NCBI RefSeq assembly: GCF_902506375.1
Contig: NZ_LR733284.1
Location: 2,651,092-2,715,091 of the forward strand
DNA from: Microbacterium sp. 8M
GTDB taxonomy: Bacteria; Actinomycetota; Actinomycetes; Actinomycetales; Microbacteriaceae
DNA length: 64,000 bases
Direction: 5' to 3'
Part shown: positions 1 to 10,487 of the stretch, in pieces
How the letters are laid out: the number at the start of each line of letters is the position of its first letter
How positions within the stretch are numbered: the stretch's first letter is position 1
Notes under the pieces: generated by a model
The model's database searches: none
Told to the model about the DNA's origin: nothing
The model's input: the letters and a program-made list of their open reading frames with translations, nothing else
Translations under genes and position numbers: made by a program

Positions 1-1432
1 GCCAGGCGATGACGTTCGCCTGCCCGAGCGCGGTCGGCGCCCCGCGGTCGTCGCGGGTGATCGCGAAGACCTCCACCCGGAACTGGCCGCCCGCGACCAG
101 GGCCATGGCGAGCCGCGCGCCGTCCCGACTGACCGCGAACGAGGTGACCTGGGACGCGTCCTGCGGGCCGGCGATCGGTCGCGGCGCCACCGACGTCGAC
201 CACGCATCGATCGATGCCGGCGCCTGCGCGGGGACGGTCCAGATGTAGCCGAACGGATCCAGGGTCGGGGCGATCAGTCCCCCGCGGCCATCGATCTGGT
301 CGGTCTTGCCGTCGGCGATGGCGTACACGACACCGTCCGCCCCCTGCACCGCCACCCGCTGCGCACCGGTGGCCGCGCTGATCGCCGTGATCGGCTGCGG
401 GAACCCCTCCACCTGGGCGGAGACGCCGCCGATCGGCGTGAGCGCCCCGCCGGCGAGGAAGCCGAAGCCCTTGTCGGTGAGCACGAGCGGTCGGGGATCG
501 ACGGCCGTGGACGCCGCCGTGGCGGATCCGGCGTTCGTGTCACGGCCGGCGATCGTGATCTTGACCTGCAGCACGCCCACGCCGACCAGGCTGCGCTCGA
601 GCTGAGTGCGCATGCGCGAGAGCGTCACGGGATCCACGTCGAGCGCCGCGTCGGTGAGCACGATCTCGGCGACCTGCGACTCGGGGGTCACCGTGTTGCG
701 CCCCAGCGCGACATCGCCGGTGAACGCCGTGCGCACGCCGTTCGCCAGCCAAGGGCTGGGCTTGCCGCCGACGAGGGACTGCACGATGCGGCTCGCGGTG
801 TTCTCCCGCTTCGGGAACCACCGCACATCGGGCACGAGGTACGTCCAGGTCGGGTCGAAGTACTGCAGCGAATAGGGCGCGAACACGTCGGCGGCGGCGA
901 ACGAGTCCGCGTCCAGCACGATGCCGTCCGGCGCCTGCGAGATCCGCCACTGGCCGTTCTTGTTCTTCTCCAGGACGAACGGCAGCTCGGCGGCACGACC
1001 GACGGGCTGCCCCGAGTAGGCACCGGTCTCGTCCACGGTCGCCGTCTGCTGCAGCCCCAGCCGCACGGTGGTGGAGGTCGATTCCTTCGTCACCTCGGGG
1101 GCGTCGTAGCGGCGCTCCGCAGAGCCCGTGTCGATAGTGACCCCGGCATCCGGCTTCCACTTCTGGGCCTCGCCGGAGGTGAGGAACTGCCGGGCGATGC
1201 CCCAGCTGTCCTTCGGACTGGACGCGGCATCGATGAAACCGCGCACGATCTCCTTGGGATCCATCCCGTCCGACGGCCCCTGGGGCACGAACGCGAGATC
1301 CGACCCGCCGTCGCTCTGATTCGCGGCAAGACCCGGGCGCACATCGCCGGTCACCGGAAGCGACGCGCAGGCCGTCAGCCCGAGCAGCGCCATCGCGATG
1401 ACGGCGGCGCGGGCGATCCGTGCGATCCTCAT
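1..1432 (-). CDS. lpqB: Lipoprotein LpqB, 3' end outside the window
   Basis: Exported lipoprotein of the MtrAB-LpqB system, which in other actinobacteria modulates MtrB signalling and cell-wall metabolism. The first 22 residues form a lipoprotein signal peptide (MRIARIARAAV..., hydrophobic core, lipobox LTAC with lipidated Cys22). A GerMN-like domain and the start of a beta-propeller-like region follow. About 477 residues are visible and the family usually has 550-600, so the C-terminus is lost at the window edge. Its ATG overlaps the mtrB stop by four bases (ATGA), showing translational coupling. Gene order mtrA-mtrB-lpqB supports the name strongly. Confidence 0.93.
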   Translation of the reverse strand, partial: MRIARIARAAVIAMALLGLTACASLPVTGDVRPGLAANQSDGGSDLAFVPQGPSDGMDPKEIVRGFIDAASSPKDSWGIARQFLTSGEAQKWKPDAGVTIDTGSAERRYDAPEVTKESTSTTVRLGLQQTATVDETGAYSGQPVGRAAELPFVLEKNKNGQWRISQAPDGIVLDADSFAAADVFAPYSLQYFDPTWTYLVPDVRWFPKRENTASRIVQSLVGGKPSPWLANGVRTAFTGDVALGRNTVTPESQVAEIVLTDAALDVDPVTLSRMRTQLERSLVGVGVLQVKITIAGRDTNAGSATAASTAVDPRPLVLTDKGFGFLAGGALTPIGGVSAQVEGFPQPITAISAATGAQRVAVQGADGVVYAIADGKTDQIDGRGGLIAPTLDPFGYIWTVPAQAPASIDAWSTSVAPRPIAGPQDASQVTSFAVSRDGARLAMALVAGGQFRVEVFAITRDDRGAPTALGQANVIAW

Positions 1433-3120
1433 GACTCCCCCTCGCCGTCCTCCGGCTGCCGGGCCGACGAGCGTGCCGCACCCGCCGGCGCGATGGTGAT
1501 CGGGTCGGTGCTCACGCCGATCTCGGCGATCGCGTCGACGGGCTCCAGCAGAACCGGCGACGCCCCGTCGAGCGGCCGGGATCCGCGCGGCAGGGTGAGC
1601 ACGAAGTTGGTGCCCTCCCCCGGACGGGACCACACCGCCAGGGTGCCGCGATGCAGCCGGGCGTCGCCCAGGGCGATCGAGAGCCCGAGCCCGGTGCCGC
1701 CGATCGTGCGCTGCCGCGACGGGTCCGCCCGCCAGAACCGGTCGAACACCCGCTCCGCGTCCTCGGGCGTCATCCCCATGCCCTGATCGCGCACGCCGAC
1801 GGCGACCGCGTTCTGGTTGCTGTCCACCGTGACCACGATCGGGCGGCCCTCCCCGTGCTCGATCGCGTTGCCGATGAGGTTGCGCAGGATGCGCCGGACC
1901 CGCCGCGGATCGAGGTCGACCGGGGTGTGCCCTCCGGGCGCGACGAAGCGGAGTTCGGTGTCGTGCGTCTGCGCGAGCGGGCGCATCTCGTCGACCAGGT
2001 CCTCCGCGAGATGGGCGAGGCTCGTCGCCTCGGTCTCCAGCTGCACGGAGCCGGCGTCGTAGCGGCTGATCTCCAGCAGATCGGCGAGCAGGGTGTCGAA
2101 GCGGTGCACCTGGGTCTGCAGCAGCTCCGCGGTGCGCGCGGTGGTCGGGTCGAACTCCTCGCGGCGGTCGTTGAGCATCTCGGCCGCCAGCCGGATGGTG
2201 GTCAGCGGGGTGCGCAGCTCGTGCGAGACGTCGGACACGAACCGCTGCTGCACGAGCGAGAGCTCGCCCAGCTCCTTGATCTGCGCCTCGATGCTGTCCG
2301 CCATGGCGTTGAAGGAGCGCCCGAGCGTGGCCAGCTCGTCCTGGCCGTGCACGGGCAGGCGCACGTCGAAGTCGCCGCCGGCGAAGCGGGCGCTCGTGTC
2401 GGCGGCCTCGGTGATCGGCTGCACCACGGTGCGCAGGGAGAACCAGGCGATGAGCCCGATCAGGGCGACGAGCACGATACCCGCGATCCACAGGCTCCCC
2501 TGGACCAGCACCAGCGTCTGCTCGGTGTCGGCGAGGTCGTACGCGATGTACAGGGCGTACGACCCGGATCCCGCCGCGGACAGCTGCTGACCGACCAGGA
2601 GGCCGGCATGCTCGGATCCGTCCGCGTCGCGCAGGGCGACCGGCTGCCACCACTGCTTGGCCTCGTCCTTGGCGACGCGCTGCTGCAGCTGGTCGGTGAC
2701 CAGCTCGTCCCGGTCGAAGCCGCCGAGGGTGAATCCCGCCGACGACGGACGCGAGTCCAGCGGGAAGACGCCGAGCACCCGCGACGACGAGACCGTCTGA
2801 ACCGTGTCGCTGACGTCGCGCATGAGCCCGATCACCGCTGTCTGCGTGCCCTGCGTGTTCGCCGAGCTCAGGACCGCCTGCGCCGAGTTCGCCGCGCGCT
2901 GGGCATCGTGCAGCGCCTGGTCCTTGCGCGCCTCCCAGAGGTTGTTCTGCACGGCGAGCGCCATCAGCACGCAGGTCACCAGCACGGCGACGCTCGTCAG
3001 CGCGAGCGCGATCACCAGCGTGCGGAAGCGCAGCGACTGGCGCCAGAGCCGTGCGATCCGCCGGCCGCTGCGCCGCGCGCCGCGCACCGCCGCGTTCGCG
3101 AGCGCCACGGTGTTCGTCAT
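1429..3120 (-). CDS. mtrB: Sensor histidine kinase MtrB
   Basis: Membrane sensor kinase of the essential actinobacterial MtrAB system, which links cell division and wall homeostasis to transcription. 563 residues: transmembrane helix about 34-57, extracytoplasmic sensor about 58-205, second helix about 208-229, HAMP linker about 230-282, dimerisation domain with the phospho-accepting His300 in SHELRTPLTT, then the ATPase domain with N-box Asn414/Asn418, G1 DQGMGM (445-450) and G2 GGTGLGL (474-480). All kinase boxes look intact. It lies 58 bases downstream of mtrA and overlaps lpqB by four bases, so the three genes form one operon. Confidence 0.96.
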   Translation of the reverse strand: MTNTVALANAAVRGARRSGRRIARLWRQSLRFRTLVIALALTSVAVLVTCVLMALAVQNNLWEARKDQALHDAQRAANSAQAVLSSANTQGTQTAVIGLMRDVSDTVQTVSSSRVLGVFPLDSRPSSAGFTLGGFDRDELVTDQLQQRVAKDEAKQWWQPVALRDADGSEHAGLLVGQQLSAAGSGSYALYIAYDLADTEQTLVLVQGSLWIAGIVLVALIGLIAWFSLRTVVQPITEAADTSARFAGGDFDVRLPVHGQDELATLGRSFNAMADSIEAQIKELGELSLVQQRFVSDVSHELRTPLTTIRLAAEMLNDRREEFDPTTARTAELLQTQVHRFDTLLADLLEISRYDAGSVQLETEATSLAHLAEDLVDEMRPLAQTHDTELRFVAPGGHTPVDLDPRRVRRILRNLIGNAIEHGEGRPIVVTVDSNQNAVAVGVRDQGMGMTPEDAERVFDRFWRADPSRQRTIGGTGLGLSIALGDARLHRGTLAVWSRPGEGTNFVLTLPRGSRPLDGASPVLLEPVDAIAEIGVSTDPITIAPAGAARSSARQPEDGEGES

Positions 3121-3178
3121 CGGCGGACCTTCATCGGCGGAAGTGCTCTGCAGCGGTGGTCGAGGCGGGCGGACCGGG

Positions 3179-3859
3179 TCAGACCACGCTCCCGGCGCGA
3201 TATCCGACGCCGCGCACCGTGGTCACGATCCGCGGGTTGTCCGGGTCGAGCTCGACCTTGGCGCGCAGGCGCTGCACGTGCACGTTGACCAGCCGGGTGT
3301 CGGCCTTGTAGTGGTAGCCCCAGACCTGTTCCAGCAGCATCTCGCGGGAGAACACCTGCTGCGGCTTCGACGCCAGCGCCACCAGCAGCTGGAACTCCAG
3401 CGGGGTCAGGGCGATCGGAGCACTGCCCCGCCGCACCTCGTGCGCGTCGACGTCGATCGTGAGATCGCCGATGCGCAGCACCTCGCTCGTGGACTGCGGG
3501 GTCGGGCGCAGGCGGGTGCGGATGCGTGCGACGAGCTCCTTCGGGTTGAACGGCTTGACCATGTAGTCGTCGGCGCCGACCTCGAGCCCTCGCACCACGT
3601 CGGCGGTGTCGCTGCGCGCCGTGAGCATGATCACGGGAACGCCGGATTCGGCCCGGATCCGGGTGCAGATCTCGATGCCGTCCATGCCGGGCAGCATGAG
3701 ATCCAGCAGCACGAGGTCGGGACGCTGGCTGCGCCATTCGTCCACAGCCTTGGCGCCGTCCGCGCAGAACACGGGCTCGAAGCCCTCCGTGCGCAGCACG
3801 ATGCCGATCATCTCGGCCAGGGCCGTGTCGTCATCGACCACGAGGATGCGTGAGGTCAT
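3179..3859 (-). CDS. mtrA: Response regulator MtrA
   Basis: OmpR/PhoB-type response regulator phosphorylated by MtrB; in relatives it controls wall hydrolase and division genes. 226 residues: receiver domain 1-115 with acidic pocket Asp9-Asp11, phosphoacceptor Asp53 (LLDLMLPG), Thr80 and Lys102 (VKPF), then a winged-helix domain (about 128-226) ending in TTVRGVGYRAG. The length is normal for MtrA. It is the first gene of the minus-strand operon, with an upstream region of about 200 bases shared with the divergent membrane-protein operon. Confidence 0.96.
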   Translation of the reverse strand: MTSRILVVDDDTALAEMIGIVLRTEGFEPVFCADGAKAVDEWRSQRPDLVLLDLMLPGMDGIEICTRIRAESGVPVIMLTARSDTADVVRGLEVGADDYMVKPFNPKELVARIRTRLRPTPQSTSEVLRIGDLTIDVDAHEVRRGSAPIALTPLEFQLLVALASKPQQVFSREMLLEQVWGYHYKADTRLVNVHVQRLRAKVELDPDNPRIVTTVRGVGYRAGSVV

Positions 3860-3944
3860 GGGCGGGCAGTCGTCTTTCGGATCTCGTTTGTTCGGATCGC
3901 TTCGGGCGTGTGCGGGGCGCGGGTCGGCGCCCCCACGTCGGACC

Positions 3945-3950
3945 AGCGTA
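3945..3950 (-). promoter_or_regulatory. Possible -10 box for mtrA
   Basis: On the minus strand TACGCT fits TANNNT and would place the transcript start about 80 bases before the mtrA ATG. I see no convincing -35 element, so this is weak evidence. Confidence 0.3.
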
Positions 3951-4056
3951 CTTCACCGCCCGACGAAGTCGGCGGATCCCGCCGCGGCGTTCATCGCAGC
4001 CGGATCCCCGTCCCGGTGGTGTGACACGATGGACCCACACGCGAACCGGAGGACTC

Positions 4057-5466
4057 GTGAGCCAGCAGAGTGTGAACGCGCAGGGCTGGACCCCTGCCCC
4101 CAGACCGGGCCTGATCCCGCTGCGCCCGCTGGGCTTCGGCACGATCCTCGGAAAGTCGTTCGCAGCGCTCCGGCACAACCCGAAGGTGCTGTTCGGCTTC
4201 GCGGTGGTGGTGCAGCTGGTCGTGACGATCGCCGTGCTGGCGGTGGTCGGAGCCGTCGCCTTCGCGACGCTGAGCCGGCTCCGCACGGTACAGACCGGCA
4301 GCGACGAGTGGCTCACCCTCTACCTCGGGTCGATGGCGTTCATCGGCGGCGCTCTGCTCCTCACGGGTCTGTTCTCCGTCGCGTTCACCGCGATCGTGCA
4401 GGGGGTCGTGGCGGCCGACGTGCGTGCCGCCGTGCTCGGCGAGAAGGCGTCGCTCGGCGCGCTCTGGACGCGCGTGCGCCCCGCGGTCTGGCGGCTGATC
4501 GGCTACACGCTGCTCTACGGCACGGCGGCGATGCTCGCGGCCGTGGTGATCCTGGGCGTGCCGTTCGTCGTGATCGGCCTGCCGACCGGGTTCGACACCG
4601 TGGGAACCGTGTTCACGGTGCTGGCGGTGCTGTTCGGGATCCTGTGTCTCGTCGTGCTCTCGGCGTGGATCGGCACCAAGCTCATGCTCGTGCCGTCCCT
4701 GCTGGTGCTCGAGGGCATCGGTGTGCGAGAGGCGATCGTCCGGTCCTGGCGACTCACCCGCGGCCGGTTCTGGTTCGCCTTCGGGATCGTGTTCGTGATC
4801 GGGGCGATCCTCTGGGTGGTGTCGCAGACGATCGGCATGGTCGGCGGCATCGTCACCTCGCTGTTCGGCCCGGTCTTCAACCCTGTGGGCATGACGGACG
4901 CCTCGATCGACGCCAGCGGGATCGTGGGGGCGGTGATCACCCAGCTCGTGGTCGTCGTCGTCCAGTCCATCGGCGCGGTCGTGCAGTCGACGGCGGGCGC
5001 GCTCGTCTACATCGACTGCCGGATGCGGTACGAGGGGCTGGATCAGGATCTGATGGCGGCGACCGAGCGGCGCGCCGCGGGCCTCGATGACGGCTCGGAT
5101 CCGTTCCGCACGGATCCGGCCCGCGTCGTCCGCGCCGGGTTCCGTCCGCCCAGGGTCGTGCCGTACCCGCTGCTTCCGGATCCTGCACAGGAGTACCCTG
5201 CGCCGACGGGATACGCGCCGTCTCAGGGCTACGCCCCGCCGCAGGGGTATCCGGCCCCGCAGGGCTACGCGGCACCGCAGAACTCACCGGCACCGCAGGG
5301 ACCTCCGGCGGCGCCGTCGCCGTATGCTGCTCCGGCGCCCGCCGCCCCGCCGCCGCCTCGCGTCGCCCCGATCCCGCCGGCACAGGCGATCCCGCCCGCA
5401 CAGGAGAGCCCGTGGGCGCCGGCGCAGGATGACGGCTGGGCCGCGCCCGGATCCGATCGGCCATGA
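4057..5466 (+). CDS. Multi-pass membrane protein, glycerophosphodiester phosphodiesterase membrane-domain type
   Basis: Integral membrane protein of unknown biochemical role, first gene of the MoxR/DUF58 operon. The GTG start at 4057 follows a good ribosome site (CCGGAGG, 4046-4052), giving 469 residues. The longer open frame from 3850 has no such site and would begin inside the mtrA leader. The central part contains about six hydrophobic helices (for example LFGFAVVVQLVVTIAVLAVV) typical of GDPD membrane-domain/DUF7847-like proteins. The C-terminal 90 residues are Pro/Gln/Ala-rich with repeated GYAPxQ units. No catalytic GDPD motif is seen. It overlaps the next gene by four bases. Confidence 0.82.
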   Translation: MSQQSVNAQGWTPAPRPGLIPLRPLGFGTILGKSFAALRHNPKVLFGFAVVVQLVVTIAVLAVVGAVAFATLSRLRTVQTGSDEWLTLYLGSMAFIGGALLLTGLFSVAFTAIVQGVVAADVRAAVLGEKASLGALWTRVRPAVWRLIGYTLLYGTAAMLAAVVILGVPFVVIGLPTGFDTVGTVFTVLAVLFGILCLVVLSAWIGTKLMLVPSLLVLEGIGVREAIVRSWRLTRGRFWFAFGIVFVIGAILWVVSQTIGMVGGIVTSLFGPVFNPVGMTDASIDASGIVGAVITQLVVVVVQSIGAVVQSTAGALVYIDCRMRYEGLDQDLMAATERRAAGLDDGSDPFRTDPARVVRAGFRPPRVVPYPLLPDPAQEYPAPTGYAPSQGYAPPQGYPAPQGYAAPQNSPAPQGPPAAPSPYAAPAPAAPPPPRVAPIPPAQAIPPAQESPWAPAQDDGWAAPGSDRP

Positions 5467-6161
5467 CCCGGATCTCCGTCCGTCTCGCACGGCTCGCCCG
5501 CCCCGGGGCAGGGGGTTTCGCGCTGGCCGCGATCCCGCTGATCCCGGATGGCGACGCGGCGCGCGAGCTCGCGGAGAAGGAGCTCGCCAAACCGGAGTAC
5601 CAGGCGGCGAAGCCGACCCTCATCGACGAGTGGGCACGCGGGGTGGTGGAGTTCCTGAGGGAGCTGCTCACGCCGCAGCACGCGACCGACCTCGGCCCGT
5701 GGGCGGCGGTCGTGCTCGGTGTCATCCTCGTCGGGGCGCTGATCGTGGTGCTTCTGATCTGGGGGCGCCCGCGGCGCTCCCAGTCCCGCCCGTCGCGCTC
5801 CGTGCTGCTCGGCTCGGCCGACGACCGCACCGCCGCCGAACTGCGCGCCGATGCCGACCGCGCCGCGCGGGACGAGGACTGGACGGAGGCGATCGTGCTG
5901 CGCTACCGGGCGATCGCGCGCGCGCTCATCGAGCGCGACCTCATCGCGCCGGCGCCGGGCGCGACCGCTCAGACCATCGCGCGCGAGGCCGCCGTGCCCT
6001 TCCCCTCCGAAAGGGACGCGCTGCACGACGCCGCGGTGGCCTTCGACGACGTCCGCTACCTCGGGCGTGCCGGCACCGCCGAGCTGTACCGGTCCCTCGC
6101 CCAGACGGACGACCGGCTCCGCGCCCTGCGCCCCGTGCTGCCCGAGGCGGTGCCGGCATGA
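5463..6161 (+). CDS. DUF4129 domain protein
   Basis: Membrane-anchored protein of unknown function, 232 residues. It has an extracytoplasmic segment with ELAKPEYQAAKPTLIDEW (about 38-57), one transmembrane helix about 79-100, and a cytoplasmic helical DUF4129 region (about 125-225) with the typical WTEAIVLRYRAIARALIERDLI and FDDVRYLGR signatures. DUF4129 proteins regularly lie with MoxR ATPases and DUF58 proteins, as here. ATGA overlaps on both sides indicate coupled translation within one operon. Confidence 0.88.
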   Translation: MTRISVRLARLARPGAGGFALAAIPLIPDGDAARELAEKELAKPEYQAAKPTLIDEWARGVVEFLRELLTPQHATDLGPWAAVVLGVILVGALIVVLLIWGRPRRSQSRPSRSVLLGSADDRTAAELRADADRAARDEDWTEAIVLRYRAIARALIERDLIAPAPGATAQTIAREAAVPFPSERDALHDAAVAFDDVRYLGRAGTAELYRSLAQTDDRLRALRPVLPEAVPA

Positions 6162-7383
6162 CGGCGGCGCCACCGACAGCGCCGGCGCGGGCGGAAGCCG
6201 ATGCGACGCAAGCCCCTCCGCCCCCGGGCACGCTCGTGCGCATCCCCGGCCGCGGGCGGCGCGCGCTGGGCTGGATCCTCGTGATCGGGCTCGTCGTGAT
6301 CGCCGCCACGGCAGGGCTGCTGCTCAGTGCGCCGTCGGTCGCCGAGCGGGACGGCCTGGATCCGGAACGCCCCGGTCCCGGCGGCATGCAGGCACTCGCC
6401 CAGATCCTGCGGCAGCAGGGCGTCACGGTCGACGTCGTCCGCAGCCGCGCCGACGCCGAGCACCGGCTCGACGACAGCACCACCCTCGTGATGAGCGATC
6501 CGTACCCGCTCACCGACACGGCCGCCAGGGAACTGATCGACGAGGCGAGCGACGTGGTGCTGGTCTCGCCGAGCGCCCGGATGCTGCGGATGCTGGATCT
6601 CGGCTCGTACGCGTTCCCGTCTTCCCCGCCGACCGTCCGCGTCGGCTGCTCCGTCGCCGCCTTCGCGCACGTGGGCACGATCGCGCCCGGGCAGCTGTTC
6701 ACGCCGGCGCCGGGGGTGACCGCCTGCTTCGGGGACGACGACGGCGCGGCCGTGCTGATCGCGGACGCCGACGGCGAGCGCCGGGCGATCGTCGACGGCG
6801 CCGCGCTGTTCACCAACGAGCGGCTCGCTGAACGCGGCAACGCGGCGCTCGGTCTCGCCCTGCTCGGGCACCGCCCGCACGTGATCTGGTACGTGCCGTC
6901 CCTCGACGACTCCGACCGCTCAGACATCGACGTGCCGAAGAGCCTCGCCGACCTCACCCCGGGGTGGGTGACCCCGGTCGTCGTGCTGGGCATGATCACG
7001 GCCCTGCTCGCCGCCGTGTGGCGCGGGCGCCGGTTCGGGCCTCTCGTCGCCGAGACGCTGCCGGTCACCGTGCGGGCCTCCGAGACGATGCTCGGCCGCG
7101 CCCGGCTCACGGCGAAGGCAGCCGACGCCGCACACGCGGCGGAGGCGCTGCGTGCGGGCACGCTGGCCCGCCTCGCCGCGCGCCTCGGCCTCGCTGCCCG
7201 TGCCGATCCCGGTGCCGTCGCCGACGCCGCAGCGGATCGGATCCGCGTCGATCGTGCCGCCTGCCGCGCCCTGCTCGCCGGTGACCTGCCCCGCTCCGAC
7301 GCCGAGCTGGTGCCCTACGCCCGCCGCCTCGCCGAGCTGGAGAACGCCGTCGAGAACGCCGTCCGCATCGAAAGGAGCAGCCC

Positions 7384-7387
<4 letters not shown>
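6158..7387 (+). CDS. DUF4350 domain protein
   Basis: Membrane protein of 409 residues. Start at the ATG that overlaps the DUF4129 stop by four bases; the open frame runs further upstream but that part is antiparallel-frame noise inside other genes. A transmembrane helix lies near 37-57 and a second near 268-287. Between them is the DUF4350 domain, which resembles a GATase-like/ThuA fold (NPGGMQALAQIL-type start, LVMSDPYPLT, VVLVSPSA). The C-terminus is an Arg/Ala-rich cytoplasmic helical region. Role unknown; the genomic partner is the downstream MoxR ATPase. Confidence 0.86.
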
Positions 7388-8487
<1,100 letters not shown>

Positions 8488-8505
8488 CCCCGGAGTCACC
8501 GCATC

Positions 8506-9816
8506 ATGTTCCTCACCGGCCGCCTGGTGATCGTCGCCGCGCTCGGCGTGGTGCCGATCGTGCTCCTCGGCGCGCTCGGAGCGCCGCCGTGGCTCGTGCT
8601 GCTCGGCTGGCTCGCGCTGTGCGCGGTGCTCGTCGGCGTCGACGTGCTGCGGGCCGCGCCGCTGGGTGCGCTGCGGATCACACGGGAGGTGCCGAACCGC
8701 GGCCGTCAGCTCGAGCCGGTGACCGTCGCGGTCATCGTGCAGAACCTGGGCGAGCGCCCGCTGCGCGGCTGGATCCGCGACGGCTGGCAGCCCACCGCCG
8801 GCGCCGCGGAGCGCGGCCGCGCGCGGCTGGACGTTCCTGCCGGCGAGCGCCGCCGGCTGCCGATCGCGCTCCTTCCCCGGCGCCGCGGGGAGCTGTCCAG
8901 CGAGTTCATCGCGGTGCGCTCGACCGGTCCGCTGGGGCTCGCCGGGCGCCAGGGCCGGCACCGGGTGCGCGGCGCGATCCGGATCCTCCCGCCGTTCACG
9001 TCGCGCCGGCATCTCCCGTCGCGGCTGGCGCGACTGCGCGAGCTGGACGGCAACACCAGCGTGCAGGTGCGCGGCCAGGGCACCGAGTTCGACTCGCTGC
9101 GCGAGTACGTGCGCGGCGACGACGTCCGCTCGATCGACTGGCGCGCCACGGCGCGCGCCGGAACGACCATGCTGCGCACCTGGCGGCCCGAGCGCGACCG
9201 GCACGTGGTGATCCTCATCGACACCGGCCGCACGGCGGCCGCCCGCGTCGGCGACGGCACGCGCCTCGATGCGGCGTACGAGTCGGCGCTGCTGCTGGCC
9301 GCGCTCGCCCAGCGCGCCGGCGATCACGTGCACCTGCTGCTGTTCGACCGCGCCGTGCGCGCCCGCGTCAGCGGCGTCGAGGGGCCGGCCCTGCTGCCCG
9401 CGCTGTCGGACGCGATGGCGCCGGTGCACGCGCGCCTCGTCGACACCGACTGGGGCGCGGCCTTCGCGGCGATCCGCACCGTCACCACCCGTCCCTCCCT
9501 GATCGTGGTGCTCACCGCGCAGGATGCGGTGGAGAGCGCGCGCTCCTTCCTCGGCGCATTCCCGAACGTCTCCCGTGCGACGACCATCCTCGTCGGATCC
9601 GCGACCGACGTCTCGATCGAGGACCTGGCGCGGGCCCGGGGCTCCAGGGAGGATGTCTACCTCGCCGCGGCGGCGGAGCGGACCCTCGCCGACGCCGGCC
9701 GCGTCGCCGACGCGATCCGCCGCGCAGGAGCCGAGCCGCTCGCCGCGGATCCCGACGACCTGCCGCCGCGCATCGCCGACCGCTATCTCGAGCTCAAGGC
9801 CGCCGGCCGTCTCTGA
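8506..9816 (+). CDS. DUF58 domain protein (vWA-like)
   Basis: Membrane-anchored partner of MoxR ATPases. 436 residues: two N-terminal hydrophobic helices (about 5-47), a beta-rich domain, then the DUF58 signature GTEFDSLREYVRGDDVRSID and WRATARAG (about 190-215). After that comes a von Willebrand-like fold with VVILIDTGR in place of a full DxSxS metal site, so MIDAS metal binding looks incomplete. It is the last gene of the five-gene operon, starting 18 bases after moxR with a GGAG site. A long palindrome follows the stop. Confidence 0.9.
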   Translation: MFLTGRLVIVAALGVVPIVLLGALGAPPWLVLLGWLALCAVLVGVDVLRAAPLGALRITREVPNRGRQLEPVTVAVIVQNLGERPLRGWIRDGWQPTAGAAERGRARLDVPAGERRRLPIALLPRRRGELSSEFIAVRSTGPLGLAGRQGRHRVRGAIRILPPFTSRRHLPSRLARLRELDGNTSVQVRGQGTEFDSLREYVRGDDVRSIDWRATARAGTTMLRTWRPERDRHVVILIDTGRTAAARVGDGTRLDAAYESALLLAALAQRAGDHVHLLLFDRAVRARVSGVEGPALLPALSDAMAPVHARLVDTDWGAAFAAIRTVTTRPSLIVVLTAQDAVESARSFLGAFPNVSRATTILVGSATDVSIEDLARARGSREDVYLAAAAERTLADAGRVADAIRRAGAEPLAADPDDLPPRIADRYLELKAAGRL

Positions 9817-9841
9817 CGCCGGGCCCACCGCGTTCCCCAGA

Positions 9842-9914
9842 CCGCGAGACTGCAACGGAGCGACGAGACTGCGACACTCTGCTGCAGTCTCGTCGCGTGG
9901 TTGCCGTCTCGCGG
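9842..9914. repeat. Nested palindrome, two stacked inverted repeats
   Basis: An outer pair of 15-base arms (9842-9856 and 9900-9914, one mismatch) encloses an inner perfect pair of 13-base arms (9860-9872 and 9884-9896). The loop is 11 bases and there are three unpaired bases on each side between the stems. The word CGAGACTGC occurs in both left arms, so the arms are also direct repeats of one another. It sits between the DUF58 stop and the furA promoter. It could end transcription of the MoxR operon but has no T-tract, and its architecture resembles intergenic REP/BIME-type elements. Confidence 0.8.
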
Positions 9915-9952
9915 ATCCAGCGGGCCGACACGCCCGCCTCGCGCACCTTTTC

Positions 9953-9965
9953 CTGAATCATTCAG
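9953..9965. promoter_or_regulatory. Fur-type operator, CTGAAT-C-ATTCAG
   Basis: Perfect 6-1-6 inverted repeat placed 8 bases upstream of the furA -10 box, so it covers the -35 position. Mycobacterial FurA represses its own furA-katG operon from an AT-rich palindrome at the equivalent site. By analogy this is the autoregulatory operator. Confidence 0.7.
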
Positions 9966-9973
9966 AAGAAGGG

Positions 9974-9979
9974 TACGGT
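9974..9979 (+). promoter_or_regulatory. -10 box for leaderless furA
   Basis: TACGGT lies six bases before the furA ATG, the spacing expected when transcription starts at the start codon itself. A GGAGG stands only one base from the ATG and is too close to act as a ribosome site. Mycobacterial furA is likewise leaderless. Confidence 0.65.
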
Positions 9980-9985
9980 GGAGGC

Positions 9986-10405
9986 ATGGACACCTCGGCG
10001 ATCATCCGCGGCGCAGGGCTGCGCGTCACGGTGCAGCGCATCGCCGTGCTGCAGGCGCTAGCGCTCGCGCCGCACAGTTCGGCGGATCGGATCCACAACG
10101 CGGTCGCCGGGGCCGACATCGCGCTGCCGACCGTGCACGCGATCCTCGGTGATCTCGCCGCAGCCGGGATCATCCGCCGGGTGAGCCTGCCCGACGCCGA
10201 CCGCGCGCTGTTCGAGGTGGAGCCGCACGACAACCACCACCACATGCAGTGCGTGCGCTGCGGTCGTCTGGAGGTCGTCGCGTGCGCCGTCGGCGCCTCC
10301 CCGTGCCTGCACCCGTCCGAGGACCACGGCATGCGTCTGCTGGAGGCGTCCGTCACGTACCGCGCGATCTGCGCCGCCTGCGACGAGGTGCCCACCGCCG
10401 CCTGA
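9986..10405 (+). CDS. furA: Fur-family repressor FurA
   Basis: Redox- and metal-responsive repressor that controls the adjacent catalase-peroxidase. 139 residues: winged helix about 1-75 (GLRVTVQRIAVLQAL, recognition region LPTVHAILGDL), then the dimer/metal domain with His-rich HDNHHHMQC and two CxxC pairs (Cys89/Cys92 and Cys129/Cys132). The ATG at 9986 has a correctly spaced -10 box and a Fur palindrome in front. Gene order furA-katG is diagnostic. Two other Fur-family members (zinc- or iron-type) are possible but less likely in this context. Confidence 0.93.
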   Translation: MDTSAIIRGAGLRVTVQRIAVLQALALAPHSSADRIHNAVAGADIALPTVHAILGDLAAAGIIRRVSLPDADRALFEVEPHDNHHHMQCVRCGRLEVVACAVGASPCLHPSEDHGMRLLEASVTYRAICAACDEVPTAA

Positions 10406-10487
10406 CCGAGACCCGCGTCGCCCGCTCCAGCCGCCTCCGGGCGCGGACCGGCGCTCTTGACCGACCCCAGAAGAGAAAGGACCTGCG

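Noticed and set aside
1651-3288. Long plus-strand open frame of 545 residues opposite mtrB
   Set aside because: Arg/His/Gly-rich with no family features; it lies entirely antisense to a well-supported kinase. Such frames are typical of high-GC DNA.
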